DNA of 24,285 bases from Syncephalis plumigaleata (GCA_025201365.1 JAIXMF010000205.1:1-24285); one strand, 5' to 3'. Positions 9,091 to 19,666 are shown, numbered from the stretch's first letter. The notes: generated from the letters alone by a model not told the origin. Translations and numbers: made by a program.

Positions 9091-10246
9091 TAACGAGTGA
9101 ACAAGAGGAATGAGTAAAGCGCGCAACAAACGAGATCGAGCAGAAGGAGTGAGTGTAGTGAGTAGAATGTGCACGAGGAACGAGTAGAATGACAAGAACA
9201 CACGAGGAATAAGTATGATGAGTAAAACACGAGAAGAGCGAGTAGATCAAGAGAAAGGAGTGAGTATAGCGAGTATAGCGCACGAAGAACGAGATCGAGC
9301 GAGAGAAGTGAGTAAAACGCGAGAGAAGTGAGTATATTGAGTAGATCGTACAAGAGGAGTGAGTAGAACACGCGAGAGGACCGAGATCGAGCGAGAGGAG
9401 AGAGTATTATGACAAGAACGCGCGAGTAATGAGTAGGTCGAGTGCGAGAAGAATAGTTGAACGTATAGTAGTGTTGGATAGTTAATAGTAACGAGAGCAT
9501 ACACGTATAATAAAAAGATATATATTGAACGGTAATGTTTATTAGTTAGTATGCAGTAGCAAGCGTATTGAGCGTAAAGGGTAGAACGCGCGACGAACGT
9601 AAGAGTAATTAGTAGAACGGACGAGGAAGTGAGTGGAAGGAGTAGAACACGCGAGGAGTGAGTATAGTGACAAGATCGAGCGAGAAACAAGCAGAATAAG
9701 CGAGGAGCGTAAGACGAATGCGTGAGCGTATTGAGTATAGTGAGTAGAACCGAGCGAGAGGAGTGTGTGTATTGAGTAGAACACACGAATAACGAGTAGA
9801 TCGAGCAAGAGGAGTGAATAGAACACGCGAGAGAATGCATAGAACGCGTAAGAGGAGCGAGTAGAACGAGCAAGAGGAAGGAGTATAGAGAGTAAGAGGA
9901 ATGAGCGTAATGAATAGAACGAGAAAGAAGAAAGAGTAAAGCACGCAATGAACGGGTAGATCGAGCGAGATGAGAGAGTATAGTGACGAGATGAAGAGAG
10001 TAGAGAGAGTATAGTGAGTGTGAGGAACGAGATCGAGCGAGATGAGAGAGTAGAAGGCGCCCGAGAAGTGAGTATAGCGAGTAGATCGAGCGAGTAATGA
10101 GCAGATCGAACAAGATGAGTGAGTATAGTAACGAGATCGAGCAAGAGGAACGAGATCAAGAGAAAGGAACGAGTATAATGAGTAGATTGAGCGCGAAAGT
10201 AGTGAGTAAAGCACGCAACGAACGAGATCAGATGAGAGGAATGAGT
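9091..10246 (-). repeat. GA-strand minisatellite array 1 (about 21/22-bp unit with 9-bp insert)
   Basis: Imperfect tandem copies of a unit near GAGTAGATCGAGCGAGAGGA, with an optional 9-base insert of the type GAGTATAGT. Units vary but keep the GATCGAGC core or a CGCGCGA variant. A non-array interlude at about 9,455-9,600 (containing CGTATAATAAAAAG) is shared with the inverted counterpart at about 14,385-14,500. Long ORFs on the minus strand (Leu/Ser/Tyr/Arg-rich) are by-products of a stop-free repeat and are not genes. Confidence 0.85.
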
Positions 10247-10738
10247 TGTATACATACCTTCCGGAATGAACGTTTCATTCCAGTGACCTCGATGTGACCT
10301 CGCTGATATGCAAACATATTGAAAGAATAAACAATTTTATTATAACAGCGCGATAGAGCGCGTCAAGGAGAATATGTCAGTGCATTAAAAAAAAGACATT
10401 TTATTAATAAAAATTAAGAGCTCTACTATACACGACCATATGTGACCTCATGTGACCTCGCTGTTGTGCAAACATATTGATCGAACGATCGTTTTCACTA
10501 TGACAGGGTGATAGAGCGCGTCGAGAAGCATAGGACCGCGCTTTGGATGGCGTAATTTTGCTAGTAAAATCTAAAGCTATATCGCTTGCTGTGATGACCG
10601 CGGCCAGCTGTGGCCATTGTGTATGTGACCTCCGCGGTCGATTCGCTGGCAATTCGAATTTGAGTGCTAGCGCACCGGGAGTAGGTGCATTCGACGCGCG
10701 CGTCAATGAGGAGCACGCTAGTGTGTATTGTAAGATTG
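10247..10738. repeat. Dimeric, hairpin-rich dispersed repeat element, copy 1
   Basis: Begins with TGTATACATACC directly after the satellite array and ends with GTATTGTAAGATTG. The same sequence recurs at 23,738-24,240 and both copies diverge abruptly outside these limits. It is an internal dimer: GTGACCTCGCTG..TGCAAACATATTGA at 10,294 recurs at 10,452 (period 158), each followed by GATAGAGCGCGTC. It carries five TGACCTC words and several inverted repeats: GGAATGA/TCATTCC, AACGATCGTT, GACCGCGG/CCGCGGTC enclosing GGCCA/TGGCC, and GACGCGCGCGTC. The minus-strand ORF through it is broken in the second copy, so it is not supported as coding. Element class unknown: non-autonomous transposon or terminal part of a larger element. 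Confidence 0.7.
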
Positions 10739-11220
10739 ATCGTATAATAAGGGAGTATGAGCTATTTAAGTGCACTGAGTACAGTTAATATCGTTTATTT
10801 GTATTAATATTTCCATTCAAGCTGTTTTATTGTCATTAGTACTGTTGTCATAATTATCTCTATTATAAATACTGGCAATCAATTGTTACCCTCTCTTATA
10901 ATTTACATTCTAACGAACCCAACATTACTAACCATATATCTAGCATTAGCGCGCTGTGGGCCATATATAGTACCCGTATAGCCAGCATCTACAATAACAA
11001 ACTGTCCGATCACCAACACATATATAACTCATGATCCTACACATTACAAAATATTATACAGGCAAAATATCGCACAGCTTTAACGCTTTCGTCCACTTCG
11101 ACATTTCGTCGTAAGTGAAAATGGTTAGGTGATGCTTTAAATGTAAATTTTCACTCCCCATTATCGACTGATGAATAAAATTTGTTAATTCTCTTTATTA
11201 GTCAACAAAAACATTATTTC
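10739..11220. other. Gene-free spacer between repeat element and CT array 2
   Basis: AT-rich, no ORF of note. GTGAAAAT and ATTTTCAC near 11,117-11,155 form an 8-base-pair stem with a loop of roughly 25 bases. Nothing else is recognised. Confidence 0.45.
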
Positions 11221-11890
11221 CTCCTCCTCCATTCTACTCGTTCCTCACGCGCTTTACTCGCTTTACTCACTCCTTCCGCTCGATCTCGTTCGTTTCACGC
11301 TTTACTCACATTTATCTTGCGTTCTACTCGCTCCTCTTGTACGATCTACTCAATATATTTGTTTTTCGCGCGTTCTATTCGTTCCACTTACTTCCTCGCG
11401 CGTTCTAGTCTCTCTCCTTGCGCGTCCTATTCTTCTGTCGTGCGCTTTACTCACTCCTCTTGCACGATCTCGTTTGTTGTGTGCTTTACTTACATTCCTC
11501 GCGCGTTGTAGTCATTCCTCTTGCGCGATCTTGTCACTGTACTTATTTCTCGCGTGTTGTAGTCACTATACTTACTCCTCTGGCTTGATCTACTCATTAG
11601 TCGCCCGTTCTTGTCATTATACTTGTTCCTCTCGTATTCTACTCACTTCTCTCGCTTAAGCCTGCTACTACACTCCTTCCTCTTGCACGATCTACTTCCT
11701 ATACTCATTATACTTGTTCCTCGCACGATCTACTCGTTGCTCATGCACCCCACTCACTATACTCACTTTTCTCGCTCGATCTACTCATAACTCGTGCGCT
11801 ATACTCGTTTCTTGTTCGATCTTGTTACTATACTCGCTCCTCTTGCTCGATCTCGCTCCTCACGTTTTACTCTTTACTCGTTCACTCAAT
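11221..11890 (+). repeat. CT-strand minisatellite array 2
   Basis: Same unit as array 1 but in the opposite orientation (CTCGATCTACTC, ACTATACTC and CTCCTCTTGC modules on the plus strand). The distal part, from about 11,664, lies inside the left arm of the large inverted repeat. ORFs through it (Ser/Leu/Tyr-rich) are artefacts of the repeat. Confidence 0.85.
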
Positions 11891-13596
11891 AACCGCGTAA
11901 CTCGTTACATACCGTCTTCGGGTACATAGTAATATGGAACGTACATTGATCGGTTAATGCTACGTGATTCTATGCAGGATTTACCAAAGGTTTATTGTTA
12001 TTAACGAGTAAGTCTAGAACAGACCTCGAGCGTGTCCTATGAGGCTTGACGCTTTCACTTCATCACGACTAACTCCTGTTCTAGAAGGCAATCGAGCTTC
12101 ACGATCTAGCATGTATATATAATACTCGGTCAGGTGGACATTCAGTCGTGTGCCGCTCTGTCTACTATTACCTGATCTACGCCGTTTAACGCCACTCTCT
12201 ACATATCAACAGGCTATGAAGTAATGTGTGCCATTCTCGACTACGTGTCAATATGCTCCATATATTGACCGGTGCATCCTACGTGAACCTATACCGCGTA
12301 ACTAACTCGCATGGTTACATGTACCTAGCGGTTAATAGTTCCTAATCATTCTTGGTTATTGGTGAATACCACCTGCTTTACACGTTCACCCTCTCCCTCT
12401 CTATATTGTTTACTACTCTTCCTTTCTCTTTTCTTCGCCGTTCACTACTCGTATTCGTGATGCTCGCTGTACCTGTTCTTTGTTTCTCCTTTCTCCTATT
12501 CCTTGTATACGCTTACCTTTGCTTAGCACACTCGTGTACTTGTACTTTCTCCTCTCTCGCTTGTTTATGTTTTACTCGCGTTCGCTGTTCACAGTTCCTT
12601 GTTGTTGTTGTCGTTGATCTAACGGTAGACCGCGTCATCATCTACGCGTTCTATTCATCCTGCCTATTGCCTTACCTCTTTGTAGTTTGCGGTGCTTTTC
12701 TACGCACGCTCACTACGATCACTACGATCACGCGTTCATACTCACGTTATTCTGCTGCAATCACTCCTCTTCTTCAGACTGTACACTTGTGCACGACAAG
12801 ACTACCGTACTGTTCCTGCGAGTACGTTACAGCTGTCATTGCGTCATGATCCACTCGCGCGTTTATTCCTTTGTACGTTAACAGTGCTCATCTGCTACTC
12901 TTTGTATTGCAAGGTAAGCTGCCGTCTGTTTATTATATTTCTACTGTGTACTAGCTACGGGTATTGCTTGCGCGTCTAAAGCTATTCTGTATGCTGTTTG
13001 CATACTGTGTACGTTTCAAGTAAGTTCCGTTTGTTTACTTTTCTATGCTCATTACACTCGTATAAGCCATTTATTAATAAAGTGTTAATAGATTGGTATG
13101 TGTTTATTTGTTTGTATTCTATAAGCATATGTGCTCATTCGCTCTATTCACTCCTACTGCTATCCATACTACTTGTCCCTCTGCTTCTATTCTCATTCAG
13201 CCAATAAACACCATATCAACTTCATACATATCGCTGTATTCTCTACCCTCTATTGAGCATACTCTGCTTTCAACCAATATAGCTATGCCAGTAAGCAAGC
13301 ATTCACCATTCATAATTATCAGGTAGCATCAGCCATTCTGTATAGTCATTATATATCTAGTTGTATACACGTAGTCAAGCACATTGCTGGCTATACTCCT
13401 AATGACGAGCACATCATATTGCAGCAGTACATCTAAAAGCTAGAATAATATTGTATCGAATAGTGAATATGTTTTATTGATGATGAAATCATTAGATCAT
13501 ACAGCGATATCAGTAGTTGTATGGTCATGTTGTGCGAGTGTCATCACATTCTCATTGCTTATATGATTGCTAATCGATTCAATGACATGTAGTGTT
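11664..13596 (+). repeat. Left arm of a near-perfect 1.93-kb inverted repeat
   Basis: This segment is the reverse complement of 17,294-19,225. The sum of paired coordinates stays at about 30,889-30,890 at the points checked (for example 12,998 with 17,892 and 13,207 with 17,683). The differences I saw are single substitutions and mostly 1-2 base indels. The arm consists of the end of CT array 2, a mixed segment with an internal TCTAGAACAG/CTGTTCTAGA pair (12,013-12,022 and 12,076-12,085), a pyrimidine-rich stretch at about 12,370-13,280, and AT-rich DNA to the inner end. ORFs in it are low-complexity, are not maintained in frame between the arms except for a 69-codon one, and show no domain. 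Confidence 0.92.
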
Positions 13597-13804
13597 CTAG
13601 CTTCATTATCCTTGCCATGAAAAATCGGCGAGTGTTATTGACATGTTCACTATACACATGGCTCCCATGTCGCTACCTCCTCTAGTATGCTTCCTATAAC
13701 GTTTTAATAAATACCACCATGTTCCCCATTACAATGCTGTAGCTTTATTACACGATTTATTATACACTATTGCATTCATTCAATGTTGTTATACTATTTT
13801 CTTT
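13597..13804. other. Short spacer between left inverted-repeat arm and CT array 3
   Basis: AT-rich sequence without ORF or recognised motif; the match to the right arm fades just before 13,600. Confidence 0.5.
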
Positions 13805-14855
13805 ACTAATCCCGCTCCTTCCTCGCATGTTATATTCATTACACTCATTCACTCGCTCGATCTACTCATTCCTTGCATAATCTTGTCACTATACTCACAT
13901 TCCTCTCGCTCGATCTCATCACTTCCCTCGGGTTCTACTCACTATACTCGTTCCTCTCGCGTTCTATTCTTTCATCGTGCGTTCTACTCACTTCTCTCAC
14001 TCGATCTTATTCTTTATACTTACTATACTCACTCATCTCTCTTCATCTCGTCACTATATCCACTCCTCTTGCTCGATCTACTCGTTCGCGGCGTGCTTTA
14101 CTCCTTCTTCTTACTCGTCCTATTCATTACTCGTGTGTTCTACTCACTCCTCTCACTCCTCTTGCTCGGATCTACTCACTATACTTATTACGCTCACGCA
14201 TTCGTTTTACACTCCTCGCTTATTCTACTTGTTCCTCGCTCGATCTTGTCACTATACTCACTCCTCGCGCGTGCTACTCCTTCCACTCACTTCCTCGTCC
14301 GTTCTACTAATTACTCTTACGTTCGTCGCGCGTTCTACTCACTTCTCTTGCACTTTTATTCATTCGTCGTGTGCTATACTCATTACATTCAATACGCTTT
14401 CTATTGCATGCTAACTAATTAACGTTCAGTATATATCCTTTTATTATACGTGTATGCACTCGTTACTATTAACTAACCACACTACTACAGCAACTATTCT
14501 TCTCGCTCGATCTCGTTTCTCTTGCACGATCTACTCATTACTCGCCCGTTCTTGTCATATTACTCACTCCTTCCGCTTGATCCCGTTCTTTTACTCGATC
14601 TACACGTTTCCGCTCAACCTACTCATTCGTTGCGCGCTTTACTCTCCTTTCTCTCGTGTTCTACTCGCTTCCGCTATACGATCTACTCACTATGCTCGTT
14701 TCTCGTGCGCTTCACTCATTCCTCTCGCTCGCTCTTGTCCTTTTACTCACTTCTTTCGCTTAAGCTCACTCCTCTTGCACGATCTAGTTCGTTGCGCGCT
14801 TTATTTATCCCTCTTATTCACTATACTTGTTTCCTGCTCGATTTCCTCGCTCACT
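13805..14855 (+). repeat. CT-strand minisatellite array 3, inverted counterpart of array 1
   Basis: Built of the same modules as array 2. Its order of variants matches array 1 read in reverse: minus-strand translation ending at 9,609 and plus-strand translation ending at 14,310 share the same residue order, and the non-array interlude with TTATTATACG at 14,441-14,450 matches 9,504-9,513. This shows an old inverted duplication rather than independent array growth. All three forward frames are open over hundreds of bases; none is a supported gene. Confidence 0.85.
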
Positions 14856-15668
14856 CGTTATTCGCATATCTATCACCGTGACACTCGTAGGAGGTGGATA
14901 TGCACACTCACACACTCGCTAACCCACTTGTTTGTTTATTAGCTGACTAGCTGACTGGTTCACTCGTCAACCGCGTATCTATCACCGCGACATCATAGGA
15001 GGTGGATATGCACACTCATACACTCGCTAACCTGCTTGTTTATTTACTAGTTGACTAACTGACTAGTTCACTCGTCAACCGCGTATCTATCACCGTGACA
15101 CTCGTAGGAGGTGGATATGCACACTCATACACTCGCTAACTACTTGTTTGTTTACTAGCTGACTAACTGACTAGTTCACTCGTCAACCGCGTATCTATCA
15201 CCGTGACACTCGTAGGAGGTGGATATGCACACTCATACACTCGCTAACCCACTTGTTTGTTTATTAGCTGACTAGCTGACTGGTTCACTCGTCAACCGCG
15301 TATCTATCACCGCGACATCATAGGAGGTGGATATGCACACTCATACACTCGCTAACCTGCTTGTTTATTTACTAGTTGACTAACTGACTAGTTCACTCGT
15401 CAACCGCGTATCTATCACCGTGACACTCGTAGGAGGTGGATATGCACACTCATACACTCGCTAACTACTTGTTTGTTTACTAGCTGACTAATTGACTGGT
15501 TCACTCGTCAACCGCGTATCTATCACCGCGACATCATAGGAGGTGGATATGCACACTCATACACTCGCTAACCCACTTGTTTGTTTATTAGCTGACTAGC
15601 TGACTGGTTCACTCGTCAACCGCGTATCTATCACCGCGACACTCGTAGGAGGTGGATATGCTCACTAG
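14856..15668 (+). repeat. 108/109-bp satellite with A-B-C higher-order structure
   Basis: The core AGGAGGTGGATATGC occurs at 14,889, 14,997, 15,106, 15,214, 15,322, 15,431, 15,538 and 15,647, a period of 107-109. Three unit types alternate: A (AACCCACTTG, GCTGACTAGCTGACTGG), B (AACCTGCTTG, GTTGACTAACTGAC) and C (AACTACTTG, GCTGACTAACTGAC or AATTGAC). The order is A-B-C-A-B-C-A, so units three apart are nearly identical with a 324-325-bp higher-order period. Unit ends alternate between GACACTCGT and GACATCAT. No coding function is seen. Confidence 0.93.
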
Positions 15669-15689
15669 TCCACTTGTAAACGTACTCGC

Positions 15690-16850
15690 TTTGTTTACGC
15701 GTTACTTCTTTATTCCTCTCACTATTTGATTTGCCATTCATCATTCCTGCTTCCCTTGATTCTTTTGCTTACTCTTCCACCTCTACCCGTCTTTCCCCGT
15801 TAGCCACTCTCCATCTGCTCCTCGCTACGCTAACACCACACGTCGCTTACCTGAATACACTCCCATACCTGTACTCCTCTTCTCATTACTCGTTTGTTGT
15901 TCTCGGTCACCTTCACTATTCGTATATTCCTATTCCTATTGTTGCTACTGCTGGTCTATCAATAAGTCAACGCCACGTCATACGTTTACGCGTTCTATTC
16001 GTTTTCTCTATTGCCTTTACTTCTTTGCAGCTTGTGATGCTTCTCTACGGACAGCCACTGCAATTACACGTTATACGCACTTTATTCCGCTGTGTTTGTC
16101 CTCCACTCTATAGCACTCGTACACGATAAGTCTACACTGTTTATTTGTATTCTAGTATGGTGCTTGTACCTGTGCACGATACTCCTGCTACTTGTTGACC
16201 CTCTCCCTTATTTATCAAACTACGATACTGCACTCTCGTCAGATCCGTACCAGTACCCGTATTCTACCACTGTATGCTCCTATGGGATACTCACACTGTT
16301 TGCTTACCGGTCTGTATTCGTATTGTCCTTAGTCTGTATTGACTACTAGGAGTAGCTTTATATGCTACATGCAGGTTAGTCGACCAGGAATGTACTGCTA
16401 TAGCTTCTCCCGGTAGTATGCCACTTGCTAAAACATATTGTTTGGTTAATATCGCTCACAACGAACGCTGCTTCTCAATAGTTTATTGACAGCACTGCTT
16501 GTTGCTTGTACTGATAGCTTGTTCGTTTACTCGTCTACTACTCTATTCATACACTCGTATCTCAAGTGTTTATTTGTAATCTACACGGTAAGTGGTGTAT
16601 ACGCGGTATTCACTCTATTCACTAGCTGCTGCTGCTCCTCTTTCTTGTCGTGTCAACTCTGTTTATTTGTTTGTTTGTTTGTATTCTATAAGCATATGTG
16701 CTCATGCGCTCTATTCACTCCTACTGCTATCCATACTACTTGTCTCTCTGCTTCTATTCTCATTCAGCCAATAAACACCGTATCAACTTCATACATATCG
16801 CTGTATTCTCTACACTCTATTGAACATACTCTGCTTTCAACCAATACAAC
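15690..16850 (+). repeat. Diverged third copy of part of the inverted-repeat arm
   Basis: About 16,660-16,847 is nearly the same as 13,098-13,283 (GTATTCTATAAGCATATGTG onward through CTGCTTTCAACCAATA). Upstream, weaker matches run in the same order: ACGCGTTCTATTCGTTTTCTCTATTGCC at about 15,988 corresponds to the left-arm sequence near 12,643, and the CACGATAAGTCTACACTG segment at about 16,121 to that near 12,794. It is therefore a direct, older copy lying between the two arms. ORFs here are pyrimidine-driven and not supported as genes. Confidence 0.7.
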
Positions 16851-17293
16851 TAGCTACTACTACTACCACTGCTATTCCTATCATTCATATTCAGTTATCA
16901 GCACTATACAATCAACTAGAATATATCACTCATCCACTCACTGATTATGCATTAATATCGATGGATGTATATTTACCTGTAGTCATTATAATGAATTGTA
17001 TAGCAAATCATCGAACAACACAATAGATACTGATCATCTGACATGATCGTGCGTGCATTGACATGAATACACTACTACTACCTAATACTTGAATCACGAA
17101 CTATAACTGAATGACAGCATGGCTTACAAGTAGAAACAATGGTTTAATGGTCATTGCCATCATAGTTGGATCGTGTAATTGTCTTTATTAATCAATGATA
17201 TGTACGTCTATTAGCTTAGACACTTTCTAGTTATAATCGATACACTATTAGTATACGGTAAGTACCGAGCAATAGCTGATTCATTCTACTAAA
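16851..17293. other. Gene-free AT-rich spacer at the inner side of the right arm
   Basis: No ORF or motif recognised. A segment near 17,103-17,143 (ACTGAATGAC, GTAGAAACAATGG) resembles one at 6,618-6,642, so it may be a dispersed repeat fragment. Confidence 0.4.
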
Positions 17294-19225
17294 ATACTAA
17301 TAGGTCATTGAATGGATTAGTAATCATATAAGCAATGAGAATGTGATGACACTCGCACAACATGACCATACAACTACTGGTATCGCTGTATGATCTAATG
17401 ATTTCATCATCAATAAAACATATTCACTATTCGATACAATATTATTCTAGCTTTTAGATGTACTGCTGCAATATGATGTGCTCGTCATTAGGAGTATAGC
17501 CAGCAATGTGCTTGACTACGTGTATACAACTAGATATATAATGACTATACAGAATGGCTGATGCTACCTGATAATTATGAATGGTGAATGCTTGCTTACT
17601 GGCATAGCTATATTGGTTGAAAGCAGAGTATGCTCAATAGAGGGTAGAGAATACAGCGATATGTATGAAGTTGATATGGTGTTTATTGGCTGAATGAGAA
17701 TAGAAGCAGAGGGACAAGTAGTATGGATAGCAGTAGGAGTGAATAGAGCGAATGAGCACATATGCTTATAGAATACAAACAAATAAACACATACCAATCT
17801 ATTAACACTTTATTAATAAATGGCTTATACGAGTGTAATGAGCATAGAAAAGTAAACAAACGGAACTTACTTGAAACGTACACAGTATGCAAACAGCATA
17901 CAGAATAGCTTTAGACGCGCAAGCAATACCCGTAGCTAGTACACAGTAGAAATATAATAAACAGACGGCAGCTTACCTTGCAATACAAAGAGTAGCAGAT
18001 GAGCACTGTTAACGTACAAAGGAATAAACGCGCGAGTGGATCATGACGCAATGACAGCTGTAACGTACTCGCAGGAACAGTACGGTAGTCTTGTCGTGCA
18101 CAAGTGTTACAGTCTGAAGAAGAGGAGTGATTGCAGCAGAATAACGTGAGTATGAACGCGTGATCGTAGTGATCGTAGTGAGCGTGCGTAGAAAAGCACC
18201 GCAAACTACAAAGAGGTAAGGGCAATAGGCAGGATGAATAGAACGCGTAGATGATGACGCGGTCTACCGTTAGATCAACGACAACAACAACAAGGAACTG
18301 TGAACAGCGAACGCGAGTAAAACATAAACAAGCGAGAGAGGAGAAAGTACAAGTACACGAGTGTGCTAAGCAAAGGTAAGCGTATACAAGGAATAGGAGA
18401 AAGAGAAACAAAGAACAGGTACAGCGAGCATCACGAATACGAGTAGTGAACGGCGAAGAAAGAGAGAAAGGAAAGAGTAGTAAACAATATAGAGAGGGAG
18501 AGGGTGAACGTGTAAAGCAGGTGGTATTCACCAATAACCAGAATGATTAGGAACTATTAACCGCCAGGTACATGTAACCATGCGAGTTAGTTACGCGGTA
18601 TAGGTTCACGTAGGATGCACCGGTCAATATATGGAGCATATTGACACGTAGTCGAGAATGGCACACATTACTTCATAGCCTGTTGATATGTAGAGAGTGG
18701 CGTTAAACGGCGTAGATCAGGTAATAGTAGACAGAGCGGCACACGACTGAATGTCCCTGACCGAGTATTATATATACATGCTAGATCGTGAAGCTCGATT
18801 GCCTTCTAGAACAGGAGTTAGTCGTGATGAAGTGAAAGCGTCAAGCCTCATAGGACACGCTCGAGGTCTGTTCTAGACTTACTCGTTAATAACAATAAAC
18901 CTTTGGTAAATCCTGCATAGAATCACGTAGCATTAACCGATCAATGTACGTTCCATATTACTATGTACCCGAAGACGTATGTAACGAGTTACGCGGTTAT
19001 TGAGTGAACGAGTAAAGAGTAAAACGTGAGGAGCGAGATCGAGCAAGAGGAGCGAGTATAGTAACAAGATCGAACAAGAAACGAGTATAGCGCACGAGTT
19101 ATGAGTAGATCGAGCGAGAAAAGTGAGTATAGTGAGTGGGGTGCATGAGCAACGAGTAGATCGTGCGAGGAACAAGTATAATGAGTATAGGAAGTAGATC
19201 GTGCAAGAGGAAGGAGTGTAGTAGC
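17294..19225 (-). repeat. Right arm of the 1.93-kb inverted repeat
   Basis: Reverse complement of 11,664-13,596. Examples of differences are an extra base in a C run near 18,220, an extra A near 18,109 and a 2-base length difference near 18,755. The inner limit is gradual: similarity continues as far as ATTCAATGACC near 17,305 and then decays. The outer limit falls inside GA array 4. Confidence 0.92.
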
Positions 19226-19331
19226 TTGAACGAGCAAGGAACGAGTAGATCGAGTGAGATGAGTGAGTATAGTAACGAGATCGAGCAAGAAACGAGTATA
19301 GCGCACGAGTTATGACTAGATCGTGCAAGAG
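18990..19331 (-). repeat. GA-strand minisatellite array 4
   Basis: Same modular unit as array 1 (GAGTAGATCGAGC, GAGTATAGT). The portion up to 19,225 belongs to the right inverted-repeat arm. A further 100 bases extend beyond the arm and contain a local duplication (the GCGCACGAGTTATGA stretch occurs at about 19,090 and 19,302). It is cut off abruptly by the retrotransposon LTR at 19,332. Confidence 0.85.
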
Positions 19332-19484
19332 TGTTGTAAGTATCATGAGCTTTACTAATCATCATCTATAGGAACATTCTATTCACATAACTCGAATATC
19401 GGAGACTTATATTCATTAACAAATACTCTCATTAATTACGATATCGCCCGATATCATTACTAATATCATTCAATAATATTCGTC

Positions 19485-19492
19485 TATATAAG
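19485..19492 (+). promoter_or_regulatory. LTR TATA box candidate
   Basis: TATATAAG in the 5' LTR, in a position suiting the U3/R boundary. It lies in the 142 bases missing from the 3' LTR. Confidence 0.5.
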
Positions 19493-19509
19493 CTAGCATA
19501 TTTTATTAT

Positions 19510-19515
19510 AATAAA
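19510..19515 (+). terminator. LTR poly(A) signal candidate
   Basis: AATAAA 18 bases after the TATA candidate. It is also missing from the 3' LTR, where it would be needed to end the element's own RNA. Confidence 0.4.
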
Positions 19516-19549
19516 ACAATCAATGCTTCTAACATATACTCCTCCTACA

Positions 19550-19666
19550 TACTAGTGTCTTATTTATCTTATTGCGTACGCTAACTGAGCATTCATTTCT
19601 ACAGATTAAGAGTCTCACTTGTCTGTATATCTCTCCACGCAAATCTTTTAAACTAGTCTTACCATC
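19550..19666 (+). other. Leader between 5' LTR and gag-pol
   Basis: Untranslated leader of the element. A primer-binding site should begin here, but no clear match to the 3' end of an initiator or other tRNA was recognised by eye. Confidence 0.5.

Larger units (their letters stand above)
19332..19549 (+). repeat. 5' LTR of the copia element
   Basis: About 218 bases starting TGTTG and, provisionally, ending CTACA. The first 60 bases and the last 15-17 before ACA are repeated at 23,666-23,738. It contains a promoter-like TATATAAG and an AATAAA, both absent from the 3' copy. An alternative end at a later TACA (about 19,604) cannot be excluded because the 3' LTR does not reach that far. Confidence 0.75.

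Noticed and set aside
9042-10255. Several overlapping minus-strand ORFs of 150-290 codons
   Set aside because: All are Leu/Ser/Tyr/Arg-rich translations of the minisatellite, open in all three frames at once because the CT strand lacks stop codons. No domain, start context or codon bias supports them.
10404-10775. 123-codon minus-strand ORF in the dispersed element
   Set aside because: The second copy of the element (24,062-24,250) breaks the frame and differs in the middle, so there is no sign of protein-level constraint.
12352-12849. 165-codon ORF in the left arm, with a longer 207-codon relative in the right arm (17,911-18,534)
   Set aside because: The two arms are nearly identical DNA, yet small indels shift the frame and change start and end, which a conserved protein would not tolerate. 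The translation is hydrophobic and Cys/Ser/Tyr-rich because of pyrimidine bias.
13873-14942. Plus-strand ORFs of 119-179 codons in CT array 3
   Set aside because: Same reason: stop-free repeat translated in several frames. Similarity to the 9-10 kb ORFs reflects DNA duplication, not protein conservation.
14856-15668. Regular repeats suggesting a CRISPR array
   Set aside because: The whole 108-bp unit is repeated with no unique spacers, and the context is eukaryotic. It is a satellite.
15731-16129. 132-codon ORF
   Set aside because: Lies in a pyrimidine-rich diverged repeat copy; no recognisable domain and no counterpart in frame in the other copies.
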